DNA of 64,000 bases from Mucilaginibacter terrigena (GCF_004168255.1 NZ_SEWG01000002.1:434001-498000); one strand, 5' to 3'. Positions 53,491-63,289 are shown, counted from the first letter of the stretch. Numbers and translations: made by a program. Notes: generated from the sequence alone by a model not told the origin.

Positions 53491-53518
53491 CATGAACCAT
53501 GAACCATGAACCATGAAT
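53491..53518. repeat. heptamer array (CATGAAC)x3 plus CATGAAT
   Basis: Three exact CATGAAC units and a fourth with one change end 3 bp before the lysS stop codon. Reverse-complement units (GTTCATG-like) occur 200-280 bp away, so the gap can fold on itself. Confidence 0.8.
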
Positions 53519-53521
53519 AAT

Positions 53522-55243
53522 CTATTCAAACCACCTCATAACCTCTTCTTTAGCAGGCATAGCTATTTCCAGCTTCATTTTTTTGCGCATCCCGCCAAGG
53601 TCGTTAAATACCTTATTGGGGTTGCCTGCTTTTAGTTCTTCAACCGTGTTGAAGCCCATTTTATTTAGCACGGGTACCCACCCGGCAGGTATGCCTGCGT
53701 TTATAAAATCATCGGCCGATGCTACTTTTGCTTTTTTCTCGGGGCGCATCTGCGGGAAGAACAATACTTCCTGGATAGTGCTCTGGTTGGTCATCAGCAT
53801 CACCAAACGGTCGATACCAATGCCAAGTCCCGATGTTGGGGGCATGCCGTATTCCAGGGCGCGTAAAAAGTCGTCGTCCATTGCCATAGCCTCATCATCA
53901 CCACGACCGGCCAGTATCAGTTGCTCTTCCAGGCGCTCGCGCTGGTCTATAGGGTCGTTCAACTCCGAATAAGCATTGGCTATCTCTTTACCATTTACAA
54001 ACAATTCAAAACGCTCCACCAAACCGTCTTTAGTACGATGTTTTTTTGCAAGCGGGGTCATTTCGATAGGGTAATCGGTAATGTATGTCGGCTGGATCAG
54101 GTTATGTTCAACTTTAGCGCTAAAGATCTCGTCTATCAGCTTGCCTTTACCCATGCTGGCATCAACTTCAATGGCCAGGTCGGCGCATACTTTACGCAAG
54201 CCTTCTTCGTCCATGGCAGATACATCGATGCCGGTATATTTCAGGATCGAATCGTACATCGAAAGTTTTTCGTACGGTCCTGCAAAGTTTATTTCGTTTT
54301 TACCAACCTGCACTACCGGGATCCCGTGAACAGCTTTTGCAACCGTTTCTAAACATTCCTCCACCATCGCCATCATCCATATGTAATCCTTATAGGCCAC
54401 ATAGATCTCCATGGCGGTAAATTCAGGGTTGTGGGTACGGTCCATGCCCTCGTTACGGAACATTTTTCCAAACTCGTACACGCCATCAAAACCTGCAACA
54501 ATAAGGCGTTTCAGGTAAAGTTCGTTGGCGATACGCAAAAACAAAGGCATATCCAGCGTGTTGTGGTGCGTGTTGAACGGGCGTGCCGCAGCACCGCCAT
54601 GGATAGCCTGCAGGATAGGCGTTTCCACCTCCATCCAGCCCTGCGCATTAAAATAATCGCGCATAGCGCTGATCACTTTAGAACGGTTGATGAATATGTT
54701 TTTGTAGCCGGGGTTAACGGTCAGGTCAACATATCGTTGGCGGTAGCGCAATTCGGGGTCGGTAAAGCCATCATGAATGGTGCCGTCGTCTTCGCGTTTT
54801 ACAACCGGTAGTGGTTTTAATGATTTAGCCAATACAACCAGTTCCTCGGTATGTACCGAGATCTCGCCGGTTTGGGTCAGGAAAACGTAGCCTTTAATGC
54901 CTACGTAATCGCCGATATCCAAAAGTTTTTTAAATACGGTATTGTAAAGGGTTTTATCCTCACCGGGGCAAATATCATCGCGTTTGATGTAGATCTGCAC
55001 ACGGCCGGTACTGTCCTGAATCTCGGCGAACGATGCGCTGCCCATGATACGGCGCGTCATGATACGGCCTGCAATTACAACCTGTTTATACTTATCCGGT
55101 GCGGCTTCAAAATTGTCATTAATGTCCTGTGCCCATGCGGTCACATCAAAAGCTTCGGCAGGATAGGGGTTTATGCCCAGCTCGCGCAGTTTTTGTAACG
55201 ACTCGCGGCGAATGATCTCCTGTTCGGATAGTGCAATACTCAT
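53522..55243 (-). CDS. lysS: lysine--tRNA ligase, class II, with C-terminal extension
   Basis: LysRS of 573 residues. An OB-fold anticodon-binding domain (about 50-165) precedes the class II core with motif 2 ([20 protein letters not shown]) and motif 3 ([14 protein letters not shown]). Beyond the usual end after [10 protein letters not shown] there are about 65 extra residues ([41 protein letters not shown]) with helix-hairpin-helix character, as in other Bacteroidota LysRS. A TATTTTTG -7 box is on the minus strand at 55271-55278. A strong terminator follows. Confidence 0.96.
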   Translation of the reverse strand: MSIALSEQEIIRRESLQKLRELGINPYPAEAFDVTAWAQDINDNFEAAPDKYKQVVIAGRIMTRRIMGSASFAEIQDSTGRVQIYIKRDDICPGEDKTLYNTVFKKLLDIGDYVGIKGYVFLTQTGEISVHTEELVVLAKSLKPLPVVKREDDGTIHDGFTDPELRYRQRYVDLTVNPGYKNIFINRSKVISAMRDYFNAQGWMEVETPILQAIHGGAAARPFNTHHNTLDMPLFLRIANELYLKRLIVAGFDGVYEFGKMFRNEGMDRTHNPEFTAMEIYVAYKDYIWMMAMVEECLETVAKAVHGIPVVQVGKNEINFAGPYEKLSMYDSILKYTGIDVSAMDEEGLRKVCADLAIEVDASMGKGKLIDEIFSAKVEHNLIQPTYITDYPIEMTPLAKKHRTKDGLVERFELFVNGKEIANAYSELNDPIDQRERLEEQLILAGRGDDEAMAMDDDFLRALEYGMPPTSGLGIGIDRLVMLMTNQSTIQEVLFFPQMRPEKKAKVASADDFINAGIPAGWVPVLNKMGFNTVEELKAGNPNKVFNDLGGMRKKMKLEIAMPAKEEVMRWFE

Positions 55244-55322
55244 ATTGTAAAAGGGTATTTATTAAGGGTGCAAAAATAGGGTTTTTGCTCGTAAATTGAA
55301 TTGTTATTGGTAGTATTACTTT

Positions 55323-55775
55323 ATGATAACCTACACCAGATGCTTATTAGTGCTATTTTTGCTTGTAAATATATGCTCCTGCAAACCAAAGCCGGTAGTA
55401 CCAAAGGAGGTTGTTTATAAAAATTACTCGTTAAAGCAGTTGAAAAGCTACCTGCAAGGGACTTGGGTAGGAATAGATACTGCTACAAAAGATACTGTAG
55501 AGCGGCCATTTAATTTTACTTACCAAAAAAAATCCGATAGTGCCGGCTATCTTGATCCACAGGAATGGAAAGAAATGCACGTTACTTTTTTTGATATTGG
55601 TAAAACCAAAAAAGGATATAATATCACTTTTATCAGCTTATACGGCAATTCTAAACCCGTGTGGAATATTAAGAAAGTTACGAACCTTGAATTGATTTTT
55701 GAACGTGAAAACGAGGTTATGATCTACAGGAAAATTTCATTTAAAAAAAGGCGCACGTTGATGGTATATCGTTAA
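55323..55775 (+). CDS. small lipoprotein of unknown function
   Basis: A 150-residue lipoprotein (lipobox NICSC, Cys20). The body starts YKNYSLKQLKSYLQGTWVGIDT and has a beta-rich calycin-like pattern (lipocalin-like small barrel), ending KKRRTLMVYR. The base composition is more A/T-rich than its neighbours. Divergent from lysS. Confidence 0.7.
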   Translation: MITYTRCLLVLFLLVNICSCKPKPVVPKEVVYKNYSLKQLKSYLQGTWVGIDTATKDTVERPFNFTYQKKSDSAGYLDPQEWKEMHVTFFDIGKTKKGYNITFISLYGNSKPVWNIKKVTNLELIFERENEVMIYRKISFKKRRTLMVYR

Positions 55776-55902
55776 AGTCATGTTTAGTTAATGTAAGATA
55801 ATTTAAATAGCAATTGCTTGGTTAATTGTTCCAAAAGCTCGTCATGACAGGAAATCACTAAATCATTAATTCACTAAATCACTAATTCCTTAACTTCGCG
55901 CC

Positions 55903-56586
55903 ATGAACATTAAAGTGATCGCTTTTGATGCTGATGATACCCTTTGGGTGAACGAACCCTACTTCAGGCAAACAGAGGAACAGTTTTGCGTCCTTCTGCA
56001 GCAATACGCATCGGTGCACGAACTGGAACGCGAGCTTTTAAAGATAGAATTAGCTAATTTGCCGCTTTACGGTTACGGTATTAAGGGTTTTATCCTGTCG
56101 ATGATTGAGGCAGCGATGAAAATTACGCAGAACACCTTAAGTATCGATGTGGTAAGGCAGATCATGGACCTGGGCAAGCAAATGCTGAACCAGCCTATAG
56201 AGTTGCTTGACGGGGTAGAAGAAGTGCTGGAAACCTTGAAAGGCAAATACCGCCTGGTGGTAGCCACCAAAGGCGACCTGCTTGACCAGGAACGGAAACT
56301 AAAAAAATCGGGCCTAAACCCATACTTTCATCATATCGAAATTATGAGCGAGAAGGACGATGCCAATTACCTGAAACTGATAAAGCACCTTGACATAAAG
56401 CCCGAAGAATTGCTGATGATAGGTAACTCGCTAAAAAGTGATGTGATGCCGGTATTGAATATTGGCGGCCACGCGGTGCATGTGCCTTACCATATTACCT
56501 GGGCACACGAGCAAATTGAGCATAGTATAGATAACGAACGTTTTAAAAGCGCTGTTACCATTAAAGATATTTTAGCGTACCTATAA
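55903..56586 (+). CDS. HAD-superfamily hydrolase
   Basis: A 227-residue phosphatase-type HAD protein. Motif I DADDTLW, motif II VVATKGD, the motif III Lys (KKSGLNPYF) and motif IV MIGNSLKSDV are intact, with a helical cap after motif I (IA subfamily, YjjG/phosphoglycolate phosphatase-like). The next gene begins 4 bp later, so the two are co-transcribed. Substrate unknown. Confidence 0.9.
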   Translation: MNIKVIAFDADDTLWVNEPYFRQTEEQFCVLLQQYASVHELERELLKIELANLPLYGYGIKGFILSMIEAAMKITQNTLSIDVVRQIMDLGKQMLNQPIELLDGVEEVLETLKGKYRLVVATKGDLLDQERKLKKSGLNPYFHHIEIMSEKDDANYLKLIKHLDIKPEELLMIGNSLKSDVMPVLNIGGHAVHVPYHITWAHEQIEHSIDNERFKSAVTIKDILAYL

Positions 56587-56589
56587 TGC

Positions 56590-57210
56590 ATGAAAACAAA
56601 AATAAACCTTGATACCTGGTACCGCAAACATCATTTCGCCTTTTTTAACGCGTTTGAAGAGCCCCTTTTTGGCGCTACGGTAAATATTGATGTAACTATT
56701 GCCTACCAAAAAGCGAAAGAGCAGGGTGTATCCTTTTTTCTGTATTACCTGCATTGCATATTAACGGCCGCCAACAAAGTTGAAGAGTTTAGGTACAGGG
56801 TAGAAAACGATGAAGTGTTTTTATACGATGTTGTAAATACATCAACCACGATCAGCCGGCCGGATAGCACCTTCGGTTTTTCTTACATTGATTATCACCC
56901 CGACCTGGGCCAGTTTGTAGCCGGTGCGCAGTTGGAAATTGAGCGTGTGCAAAGTACCGAGGGCCTTGAAATTAGGCCGGTATATAACGTTTTGCATGTA
57001 TCGGCTATACCATGGGTAAATTTCACCGGGTTAACGCATGCGCGCAATTTTACCTTTAAGGATAGTATGCCCAAGATCTCGTTAGGAAAAGTTACCGAAC
57101 ATGATGGCAAAAAAAGCATGCCCGTTTCTGTTACCGTGCATCATGGGTTAATGGATGGCCGCCATGTAGGCCAGTTTATTAATACCTTCCAGGAGTTGCT
57201 TAACAGGTAG
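56590..57210 (+). CDS. chloramphenicol acetyltransferase-like protein
   Basis: A 206-residue acyltransferase of the CAT trimer family. The catalytic His is in the C-terminal HHGLMDGRHVGQFI, and FTGLTHARNFTF, FSYIDYHPDLGQF and IPWVNFTG match CAT landmarks. Chromosomal CAT-like proteins in this phylum often act on other acceptors, so drug resistance should not be assumed. It follows the HAD gene by 3 bp. Confidence 0.88.
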   Translation: MKTKINLDTWYRKHHFAFFNAFEEPLFGATVNIDVTIAYQKAKEQGVSFFLYYLHCILTAANKVEEFRYRVENDEVFLYDVVNTSTTISRPDSTFGFSYIDYHPDLGQFVAGAQLEIERVQSTEGLEIRPVYNVLHVSAIPWVNFTGLTHARNFTFKDSMPKISLGKVTEHDGKKSMPVSVTVHHGLMDGRHVGQFINTFQELLNR

Positions 57211-57376
57211 TGAATTTATGTGCAGATGTGTATACCCGATAACTATCGGGTTCAGATGTCGGGTTCATCCAATGACCCAATTATCGCGAGAAGCAACTGA
57301 AAGGTGTAAATCGGCGTATATAAGCTATACATTGTTGAAATGTAAATGATATATTTACCTATCGCCACCAGCCTGT

Positions 57377-58390
57377 ATGATATTTAAAAAAGCCGGAATT
57401 TTATTGATCGTTGCTTTAACGCTTTTTTCGTGCAAAAAAGATAAACCTTTTGTGCCCAACTACGAGAACGGTTTACCCGGTTACTGGACACAGTTGGGCG
57501 ATTTTGAAGGCGTTGGCCGTGTACGGTCGTTTGGTTTTACTATTGGCAATAAGGGTTATATTTTGGGCGGTAATGCTGCCGGCGGTTTCAACTCGCAGCT
57601 GATAAATGATTTTTGGGAATACGATCCGGCTACTGATAAATGGACCCAAAAGGCTGATTACCCCGGCCAGGGCGGCGAATATATCAGGGGCTTCAGTATC
57701 AATAATAAAGGTTATGTAGGCACGGGTTACGGTCAGCGCCTTGCTACACCGGATGATAATGTGCCGCAGAACAATGATTTTTGGGAATACAACCCCGCCA
57801 ATGATAAATGGACACGCAAAGCCGATTTTGCAGGTGGTGAAAGAGAAAACGTTATTGCCTTTGAAATAAATGGCAAAGGTTATATGGGCTTGGGTACGGA
57901 TAACGATTACAGCGCCGATTTTAAAGATATGTGGCGGTATGATGCTGCGGCAGATAAATGGACGCGCGTTGCCGATTACCCCGGTACCGGCAGCTTTGGC
58001 GTGGCCGCGTTTGCCGTTAACGGAAAAGGTTATGCCGGTATAGGAGGAGCTTACCCCGATGTTGCCGAAAAAGACTTTTGGCAGTATGACCCTGACGCCG
58101 ACAAATGGACAAAAATTGCCGACTTCCCGGGGAAGCCCAGGGCTTTTACAGGGCAGTTTGCTATAGGTACAGATGGGTATGTGGGTTTTGGCTCTACATT
58201 AACCGAAACAGCAGGCGACTGGTTTAAATACGATACCATGAGAAACAAATGGTTGAAGATAACCAATTTTGAAGGCCCTATACGGTACGATATGGTAAGC
58301 TTCGCGATAGATGGCGTTGGCTATATTGGCACTGGCAACCCAAACCTTTTAAAAGATTTTTGGAAATACACACCTCGAAAAACCGAATAA
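57377..58390 (+). CDS. Kelch-repeat lipoprotein
   Basis: A 337-residue lipoprotein (lipobox LFSC, Cys15). It has about six Kelch repeats of the form NDFWEYDPATDKWTQKADYPG, which should close into a beta-propeller on the cell surface or periplasmic face. Such proteins bind carbohydrate or protein partners. Its own promoter is expected in the 166-bp gap before it, which carries a fragment of the CCCGATA palindrome. Confidence 0.88.
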   Translation: MIFKKAGILLIVALTLFSCKKDKPFVPNYENGLPGYWTQLGDFEGVGRVRSFGFTIGNKGYILGGNAAGGFNSQLINDFWEYDPATDKWTQKADYPGQGGEYIRGFSINNKGYVGTGYGQRLATPDDNVPQNNDFWEYNPANDKWTRKADFAGGERENVIAFEINGKGYMGLGTDNDYSADFKDMWRYDAAADKWTRVADYPGTGSFGVAAFAVNGKGYAGIGGAYPDVAEKDFWQYDPDADKWTKIADFPGKPRAFTGQFAIGTDGYVGFGSTLTETAGDWFKYDTMRNKWLKITNFEGPIRYDMVSFAIDGVGYIGTGNPNLLKDFWKYTPRKTE

Positions 58391-58392
58391 CG

Positions 58393-59115
58393 CTAAGGTT
58401 TGAATGTCATGTACAGCAGCATAGATACACTGTTGATCAGCATGTGCAACGCAATTCCCCAAACAAAGCCATTTTTAAAGCGGATATAGGTTAAAAACCA
58501 ACCCATAAATAATTGCGGTAAAACGTAAAAAGGATATATAAATAATATGTCCCAATGCAGCGGCATGTAGTTGGAAATGTGCATTAGCCCAAAAACTATT
58601 ATAGAAATAACAGTTACCCGCGTTTGAAGCCTTTTGCCGGGGGGCTTAATTTCGGGTAAAAACCTATTGAAGATCAAATAACCACTTGTAATTAACACAG
58701 CCCACACTAAAAGCTTTATTACTGTACCTTGCTGCTGCAGGCCGGGTATAAGGCGCGAAGCTAATAGCATAGCAAAGCCCAGCGCTAAAGCGATGTGCTG
58801 TTTTTTAAGGGTAAGTGGCAGGCGAAAGATACATTCTTCTACCACCGGTGCAATAATGCAGATGTAGACGATCGCCCTGGCGTACCCATACATCTTAAAA
58901 AATTTCAACATCGATTGCCAGTACTGTGTCCTGATGCTTTTAAGATGAAAAACGTTGGTCACCAGGTAATCGCAGACCACGCTAACGGGCGCGCTTAAGA
59001 TATTAAGCAGGAAAGCTATGCCATAAATTTTTAACAGTAGTACAAACTTGCTTTGAAATGGGCGTTCGGTATCCAGCGAGGGATAATCGCTAATGGCAAA
59101 AAGTTCTTTTAGCAT
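58393..59115 (-). CDS. CPBP family intramembrane metalloprotease
   Basis: A 240-residue protein with six or so membrane helices. The CPBP/CAAX-protease metal motif EECIFR (APVVEECIFRLPL) and the later FGLMHISN with its His are present, so the active site appears complete. Substrate unknown. It is read from the same strand as the acyl-CoA synthetase, 18 bp after it. Confidence 0.88.
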   Translation of the reverse strand: MLKELFAISDYPSLDTERPFQSKFVLLLKIYGIAFLLNILSAPVSVVCDYLVTNVFHLKSIRTQYWQSMLKFFKMYGYARAIVYICIIAPVVEECIFRLPLTLKKQHIALALGFAMLLASRLIPGLQQQGTVIKLLVWAVLITSGYLIFNRFLPEIKPPGKRLQTRVTVISIIVFGLMHISNYMPLHWDILFIYPFYVLPQLFMGWFLTYIRFKNGFVWGIALHMLINSVSMLLYMTFKP

Positions 59116-59133
59116 TTGGCTGTCCTGTTCGCT

Positions 59134-61050
59134 TTACTCCGCATCATCTTCTCCGTTGTTGTACAGGTCATCTATAGCATCGGCATATTTCTTTTCTATT
59201 ACTTTGCGCTTGGCTTTAAGCGTAGGGGTTATCTCACCTTCCTCCATACTAAAAGGCGTACGCTTTACAATGAAGTTTTTAATGCGCTCAAATTTAGCCA
59301 ACTCGTTTGACAGTGGCTTTATATCCTTGTTTATCCAGTCGATGATCTCTTTGTCTTCGATGAACAGGTCGGGTTTTTCAAAAAAGTCGTTGCCAAGCTT
59401 AAAGGTTTCCTGCAGCAATTCGCGGCCGGGCACCAGTATGGCGGTAATGTATTCGCGTTTATCGCCAATTAAAAACACCTGTTCAATTTTGGGACTTTTT
59501 AAATAAGTATTCTCTACCGGGGTAGGATATATGTTTTTACCATAGGCATTTACCAGCATGTTTTTAAGGCGGTCGGTAATTTGCAGGTTACCACGGTAAA
59601 AACGGCCGATATCCCCCGTATGGAACCATCCCTCAGGGTCTATTACCGCGGCTGTTTCTTCAGCTTTATTCCAGTAGCCTTTCATTACGCAATGCCCGCG
59701 AACAATGATCTCACCCTCTTCCGATTCATAATTGGGGTTAAAACTGTCGTGGGTTTGTTTGGTATAGATCTTTTTGGTATCCACATGCTGAATGCCCACC
59801 TCAATGCCCGGAATAATGCGGCCAACGGTACCATAAATAATGCGGTCGTTCTCGGTAACGGCCATCACCGGCGAAGTTTCGGTTAGCCCGAAGCCTTCCA
59901 GCAGGTTAATGCCGATATCGCCAAAAAACTCACCGATATTTTTGGGCAGCGCACCGCCGCCCGATAGCAGCACCTTTAAGCGGCCGCCTGTTTTTTCCTT
60001 TATCTTGCTAAATACCAGTTTGTCGGCCAGCTTTTGTTCGACGCTAAGGATGATGCCCGGCTTTTTACCGGCCTCGTTAACCAAACGGTATTGGCGGCCA
60101 ATTTTAAGCGCCCATGTAAAGATCTTTGTTTTGATGCCCCCCGCAGACAAGCCGTTCTTCATGGCTTTATCATGGATGCGCTCCAGCAGGCGCGGTACGC
60201 AGCACATTACGGTTGGCTTAACTTCGGCCATGTTACGGGCCAGCAGTTCCAGGCTTTGCGCGAAGGCTATGGTACAGCCTTTATTCATGCAGATATAATA
60301 AGTAGCCATGCGCTCGAATACGTGCGACAACGGCAGGAACGACAAAAACAGGTCGGTTTTTTCGATAATAAAGATCTGCTGCAGGCTTGCCTTGCAGTTT
60401 TCGGTAAGGTTGTGGTGCGTAAGCATCACGCCCTTTGGCGTACCCGTTGTGCCCGATGTATAAATGAGGCAGGAAAGATCTGACGGGAGGATGGCCTCGC
60501 GGGCGGCGTTGATGGCCGCACGATGTTCATCTACTATGGCCATACCTTCTTCAATTACACGTTTTAAGCCCACAACATCTGCGTTTAGCTGCAGGCCTTC
60601 GGTAAACTTTTCGAAGCCTTCAAAAGCCGGGATAATGCGGATAAGTGAAGGACAATTATTTGCGACCTTCAAGACCTTACGGCACAGGAAGGGGTTGCCC
60701 GTAATAATGGTGCGCGCTTCCGAATCATTTAGGATGTATTCTATCTCGGCCTCGGAAAGGGTGGGGTAAATGGACGTGTTTACCGCGCCAATTTGCTGCA
60801 GGGCCTGGTCGTAATAAACGTAATCGGGGCCATTCTCGATGATGAGGGCGAGGCGGTCGCCTTTTTTGATGCCTATATTGAGGAACCATGCCGACAGGGC
60901 GTCGATCTTTTCGAGCGCCTGTTTATAAGAGATCTCGACCCAGGTATCTTTTACTTTGTGGATCAGGAAGGTATGGTCTTCGGGGTGTATGTTGGCAACA
61001 ATATTACGGATCAGTTCCGGTATAGTTGATTGCTCAGCTATAATGTTCAT
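59134..61050 (-). CDS. long-chain acyl-CoA synthetase (FadD15-like)
   Basis: An adenylate-forming enzyme of 638 residues that activates long-chain fatty acids to acyl-CoA. ATP loop YTSGTTGTPKGVMLTH, the GFGLTETSPV motif, GWFHTGDIGRF and the C-terminal NAYGKNIYPTPVE hinge are intact. No membrane helix. The group is usual in Bacteroidota for fatty-acid use and lipid recycling. The start at 61050 is an ATG next to a TTG. It leads the pair with the CPBP protease. Confidence 0.93.
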   Translation of the reverse strand: MNIIAEQSTIPELIRNIVANIHPEDHTFLIHKVKDTWVEISYKQALEKIDALSAWFLNIGIKKGDRLALIIENGPDYVYYDQALQQIGAVNTSIYPTLSEAEIEYILNDSEARTIITGNPFLCRKVLKVANNCPSLIRIIPAFEGFEKFTEGLQLNADVVGLKRVIEEGMAIVDEHRAAINAAREAILPSDLSCLIYTSGTTGTPKGVMLTHHNLTENCKASLQQIFIIEKTDLFLSFLPLSHVFERMATYYICMNKGCTIAFAQSLELLARNMAEVKPTVMCCVPRLLERIHDKAMKNGLSAGGIKTKIFTWALKIGRQYRLVNEAGKKPGIILSVEQKLADKLVFSKIKEKTGGRLKVLLSGGGALPKNIGEFFGDIGINLLEGFGLTETSPVMAVTENDRIIYGTVGRIIPGIEVGIQHVDTKKIYTKQTHDSFNPNYESEEGEIIVRGHCVMKGYWNKAEETAAVIDPEGWFHTGDIGRFYRGNLQITDRLKNMLVNAYGKNIYPTPVENTYLKSPKIEQVFLIGDKREYITAILVPGRELLQETFKLGNDFFEKPDLFIEDKEIIDWINKDIKPLSNELAKFERIKNFIVKRTPFSMEEGEITPTLKAKRKVIEKKYADAIDDLYNNGEDDAE

Positions 61051-61222
61051 CAAGTTTATATCAGGTTATATGCTAACAAAGCTAATTATTTTACATTTAA
61101 TTAAAAACCGCATAAGCCAACATAAATCCTACGGGGTATTGTATCAATGCGGCCGCTTAATATACTTACGTACATACTGTTTATGGTCTTTATAAAAATT
61201 AATTGCATTTTTGGTTTGGAAG

Positions 61223-62176
61223 ATGCAGGCACAGTATAAACAGATAGAAAGTATCACAATATTAAGGGCAATTGCAGCTCTTTTGGTTTGTTTAGTTCAT
61301 ATTGGTATTTTAACAGGATACCACACCACGGGTTTATTTCAATCTATTATTAATATTGGGCCAAACGGCGTTGCCATTTTCTTTGTTATTTCCGGTTTTA
61401 TATTACCGTACTCGCTTTTTAAAAAAGAATATATCTTAAAGGATTTCTTTACTTTTTTGTTACGCAGGATCTTGCGGATAGATCCTCCATATTGGATAAG
61501 TATAGTTATCGTTTTTATTGCCGGTTTGGAGCCACTATCCACCATAAATTTTAGATCAATTTTTTACCACTTAACCTATTTAGTGCCATTTGTAACAAAT
61601 GCTAAGTGGTACCTTAACGTTTATTGGACTTTGGCCATCGAATTTCAGTTTTACATTATTATTGGTTTAGTGTACCCGGTATTGATGAAAATACCGGCAA
61701 AATCAGCAGTAGTTGCTGTAATAATACCCGCAGTGGTGTGTATTGCTTTAGGGGCTAATTACTCAGGTATTATTGTCACCAATCTTTACAATTTTACAAT
61801 GGGTTTTATACTATTTATGTGGTATGTGAAAAAGATTAATACGGGGTTTTTTATTGCGTCGTTACTTTTATTTGCAGGTTATGTTATGGCCGCAGTTTCA
61901 ATTAAATCAGGCCTTTTCCCATTATTAACCGTTGCTTTTGTGGTTTTATATAAACATAAGTTTTCTTTAAAACCCTTAATGTTCACCGGCAAAATATCTT
62001 ACTCATTATATTTGTTGCACATGCCGGTAACTTATATTTTAGTGGGTTGGTTGCGCAGTAGGCAAATTGAGCCGTTTTATCTGTTTTTTGCAAGCTTAAT
62101 TACAAGCATAATTGTTTCGGCCATTTTCTATGCATTAATAGAGCGACCGGCAATTAATTACAGCAAGCGTTTGTAA
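61223..62176 (+). CDS. acyltransferase 3 family membrane protein
   Basis: A 317-residue integral membrane protein with about ten helices and the acyltransferase 3 opening ITILRAIAALLVCLVHIGIL (His of the family) and the conserved IGPNGVAIFFVISGFILPYSLFKK. Such enzymes O-acylate surface polysaccharides. Its sequence is clearly richer in A/T than the flanking genes and it has no sugar-locus neighbours, which suggests a recent arrival or relaxed codon use. The start at 61223 is an ATG four codons after a TTG. Confidence 0.88.
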   Translation: MQAQYKQIESITILRAIAALLVCLVHIGILTGYHTTGLFQSIINIGPNGVAIFFVISGFILPYSLFKKEYILKDFFTFLLRRILRIDPPYWISIVIVFIAGLEPLSTINFRSIFYHLTYLVPFVTNAKWYLNVYWTLAIEFQFYIIIGLVYPVLMKIPAKSAVVAVIIPAVVCIALGANYSGIIVTNLYNFTMGFILFMWYVKKINTGFFIASLLLFAGYVMAAVSIKSGLFPLLTVAFVVLYKHKFSLKPLMFTGKISYSLYLLHMPVTYILVGWLRSRQIEPFYLFFASLITSIIVSAIFYALIERPAINYSKRL

Positions 62177-62289
62177 TGTTATCAGGTTCAAAAAATAAAC
62201 AAGCAACTAAAACACCCAACCAAGGGCATTTTTGGTGATTTAAATTTCTTCCGGGTGGTATTTCAGATATTGCCTTTAAATAGTTCCCG

Positions 62290-62745
62290 TTATGCCTTCG
62301 TGGCATAATATGTACACCCTTTATAATGTATGCCCAAATAAGCGGCGGTATGTTTAAAGGGGACTTCAAAGCCATCGGGGATAGTGGGGTCGGCGCCAAC
62401 GGCTATCATAGATGCGGATTTACCACGCAGCTGGCGGCCCATATCTTTTTTAATGGTGATGAGGTCGGTAAGGCGGTCAAAAAATACTTTCATCACTCCG
62501 CTCATGCTGTACCAATACACGGGGGTTGCAAAAATAATGTTATTGTAGGGTAGCGCTTTGCTGATGATGGCTTCAAATTCGTCACCGGTGGGGTAGTGTC
62601 CGTCGTAGTTGTAGTGGGCAATTTTATGGTCGAGCAGGTCGATCAGATCAAACCCGGTTTGTCCCAGGGCCTTGCGGGTTATCTGCTCGGTGAGGCTGTT
62701 TTTGCGGTTACTGCCCAGTATAACAAGCGACCTGTTTTCCATCAT
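62290..62745 (-). CDS. flavodoxin-like NADPH-dependent FMN reductase
   Basis: A 151-residue flavoprotein of the FMN-reductase/flavodoxin-like fold: LVILGSNRKNSLTEQI for the phosphate loop and IIFATPVYWYSMSGVMKVFFDRL for the isoalloxazine loop. It probably reduces quinones or other acceptors. It lies downstream of the isc genes on the same strand, but a terminator hairpin separates them. Confidence 0.87.
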   Translation of the reverse strand: MMENRSLVILGSNRKNSLTEQITRKALGQTGFDLIDLLDHKIAHYNYDGHYPTGDEFEAIISKALPYNNIIFATPVYWYSMSGVMKVFFDRLTDLITIKKDMGRQLRGKSASMIAVGADPTIPDGFEVPFKHTAAYLGIHYKGCTYYATKA

Positions 62746-62753
62746 ATTAAACA

Positions 62754-62789
62754 AAAAAGGTTGACTATATAAATATAATCAACCTTTTT
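62754..62789 (-). terminator. terminator hairpin after the isc genes
   Basis: AAAAAGGTTGA (62754-62764) and TCAACCTTTTT (62779-62789) form an 11-bp stem with A/T tails between iscA and the flavin reductase. Read on the minus strand it should end the isc transcript. Confidence 0.7.
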
Positions 62790-62828
62790 AATATTTTGTG
62801 TTACTATAATATAAAGTTTTTACCTTAA

Positions 62829-62862
62829 TCACCCTTTCCTTTGGAGAGGGCCGGGGAGAGGC
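62829..62862. repeat. half copy of a G-rich palindrome
   Basis: ACCCTTTCCTTTGGAGAGGG plus the following CCGGGGAGAGGCC directly abuts the iscA stop codon. It resembles one arm of the G-rich repeat family. Confidence 0.5.
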
Positions 62863-63189
62863 CTAAACAGAGAAGCTTTCGCCGCAGCCGCAGGTGCGGG
62901 TAGCATTTGGGTTATGGAAGTTAAAGCCTTTGCCGTTCAATCCGTCGCTAAAGTCAAGCTCGGTACCGGCCAGGTATAAAAACGATTTCATATCCAGCGC
63001 GAAGCGTACGCCGCGGTCTTCAAAAAACTGGTCGCCCTTTTTCTCCTCGTTATCAAAATCGAGGTTGTATGATAAGCCCGAGCAGCCGCCGCCCTGTACA
63101 GATACCCGCAGAAAATACGAGGCATCAAGCCCGCTATCCCGCATCAGGTTATCTATTTTAGCTTTTGCTTTATCAGTTACAGTTACCAT
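62863..63189 (-). CDS. iscA: iron-sulfur cluster assembly A-type carrier
   Basis: An A-type carrier of 108 residues that takes Fe-S clusters from the scaffold to apo-proteins. The start at 63189 gives the family N-terminus MVTVTDKAKAKIDNLM. The three ligand cysteines are in GGGCSGLSY and TCGCGESF. It is the third gene after iscS and iscU; a short repeat-filled gap lies between it and iscU. Confidence 0.94.
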   Translation of the reverse strand: MVTVTDKAKAKIDNLMRDSGLDASYFLRVSVQGGGCSGLSYNLDFDNEEKKGDQFFEDRGVRFALDMKSFLYLAGTELDFSDGLNGKGFNFHNPNATRTCGCGESFSV

Positions 63190-63199
63190 TGTTATTAGT

Positions 63200-63288
63200 A
63201 TCAAGTAATTAGTATCAAGTATCAAGATTTCTCATTCAAAGTTAGTACCAAAGTCTCGATACTAACTACTTGATACTTGCTACTAAAA
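63200..63288. repeat. AGTATCAAGTA-type short repeats
   Basis: Direct AGTATCAAGTA-like units at about 63197-63222 are matched by inverse TACTTGATACTT at about 63266-63277, so the gap between iscU and iscA can form a hairpin. Confidence 0.6.
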
Positions 63289-63289
63289 A

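Larger units (their letters stand above)
53132..53521. other. 390-bp intergenic region made of repeats and a terminator
   Basis: No gene. It holds GTTCATAG/GTTCATGG-like short repeats (about 53219-53282), a nested palindrome (53289-53384), a 22-bp hairpin terminator (53433-53480) and a CATGAAC heptamer array (53491-53518) complementary to the first repeats. Confidence 0.8.

Noticed and set aside
56590..57210. CAT-like gene as an acquired chloramphenicol-resistance determinant
   Set aside because: No mobile element nearby, ordinary composition and co-transcription with a HAD phosphatase; a native acetyltransferase is more likely.
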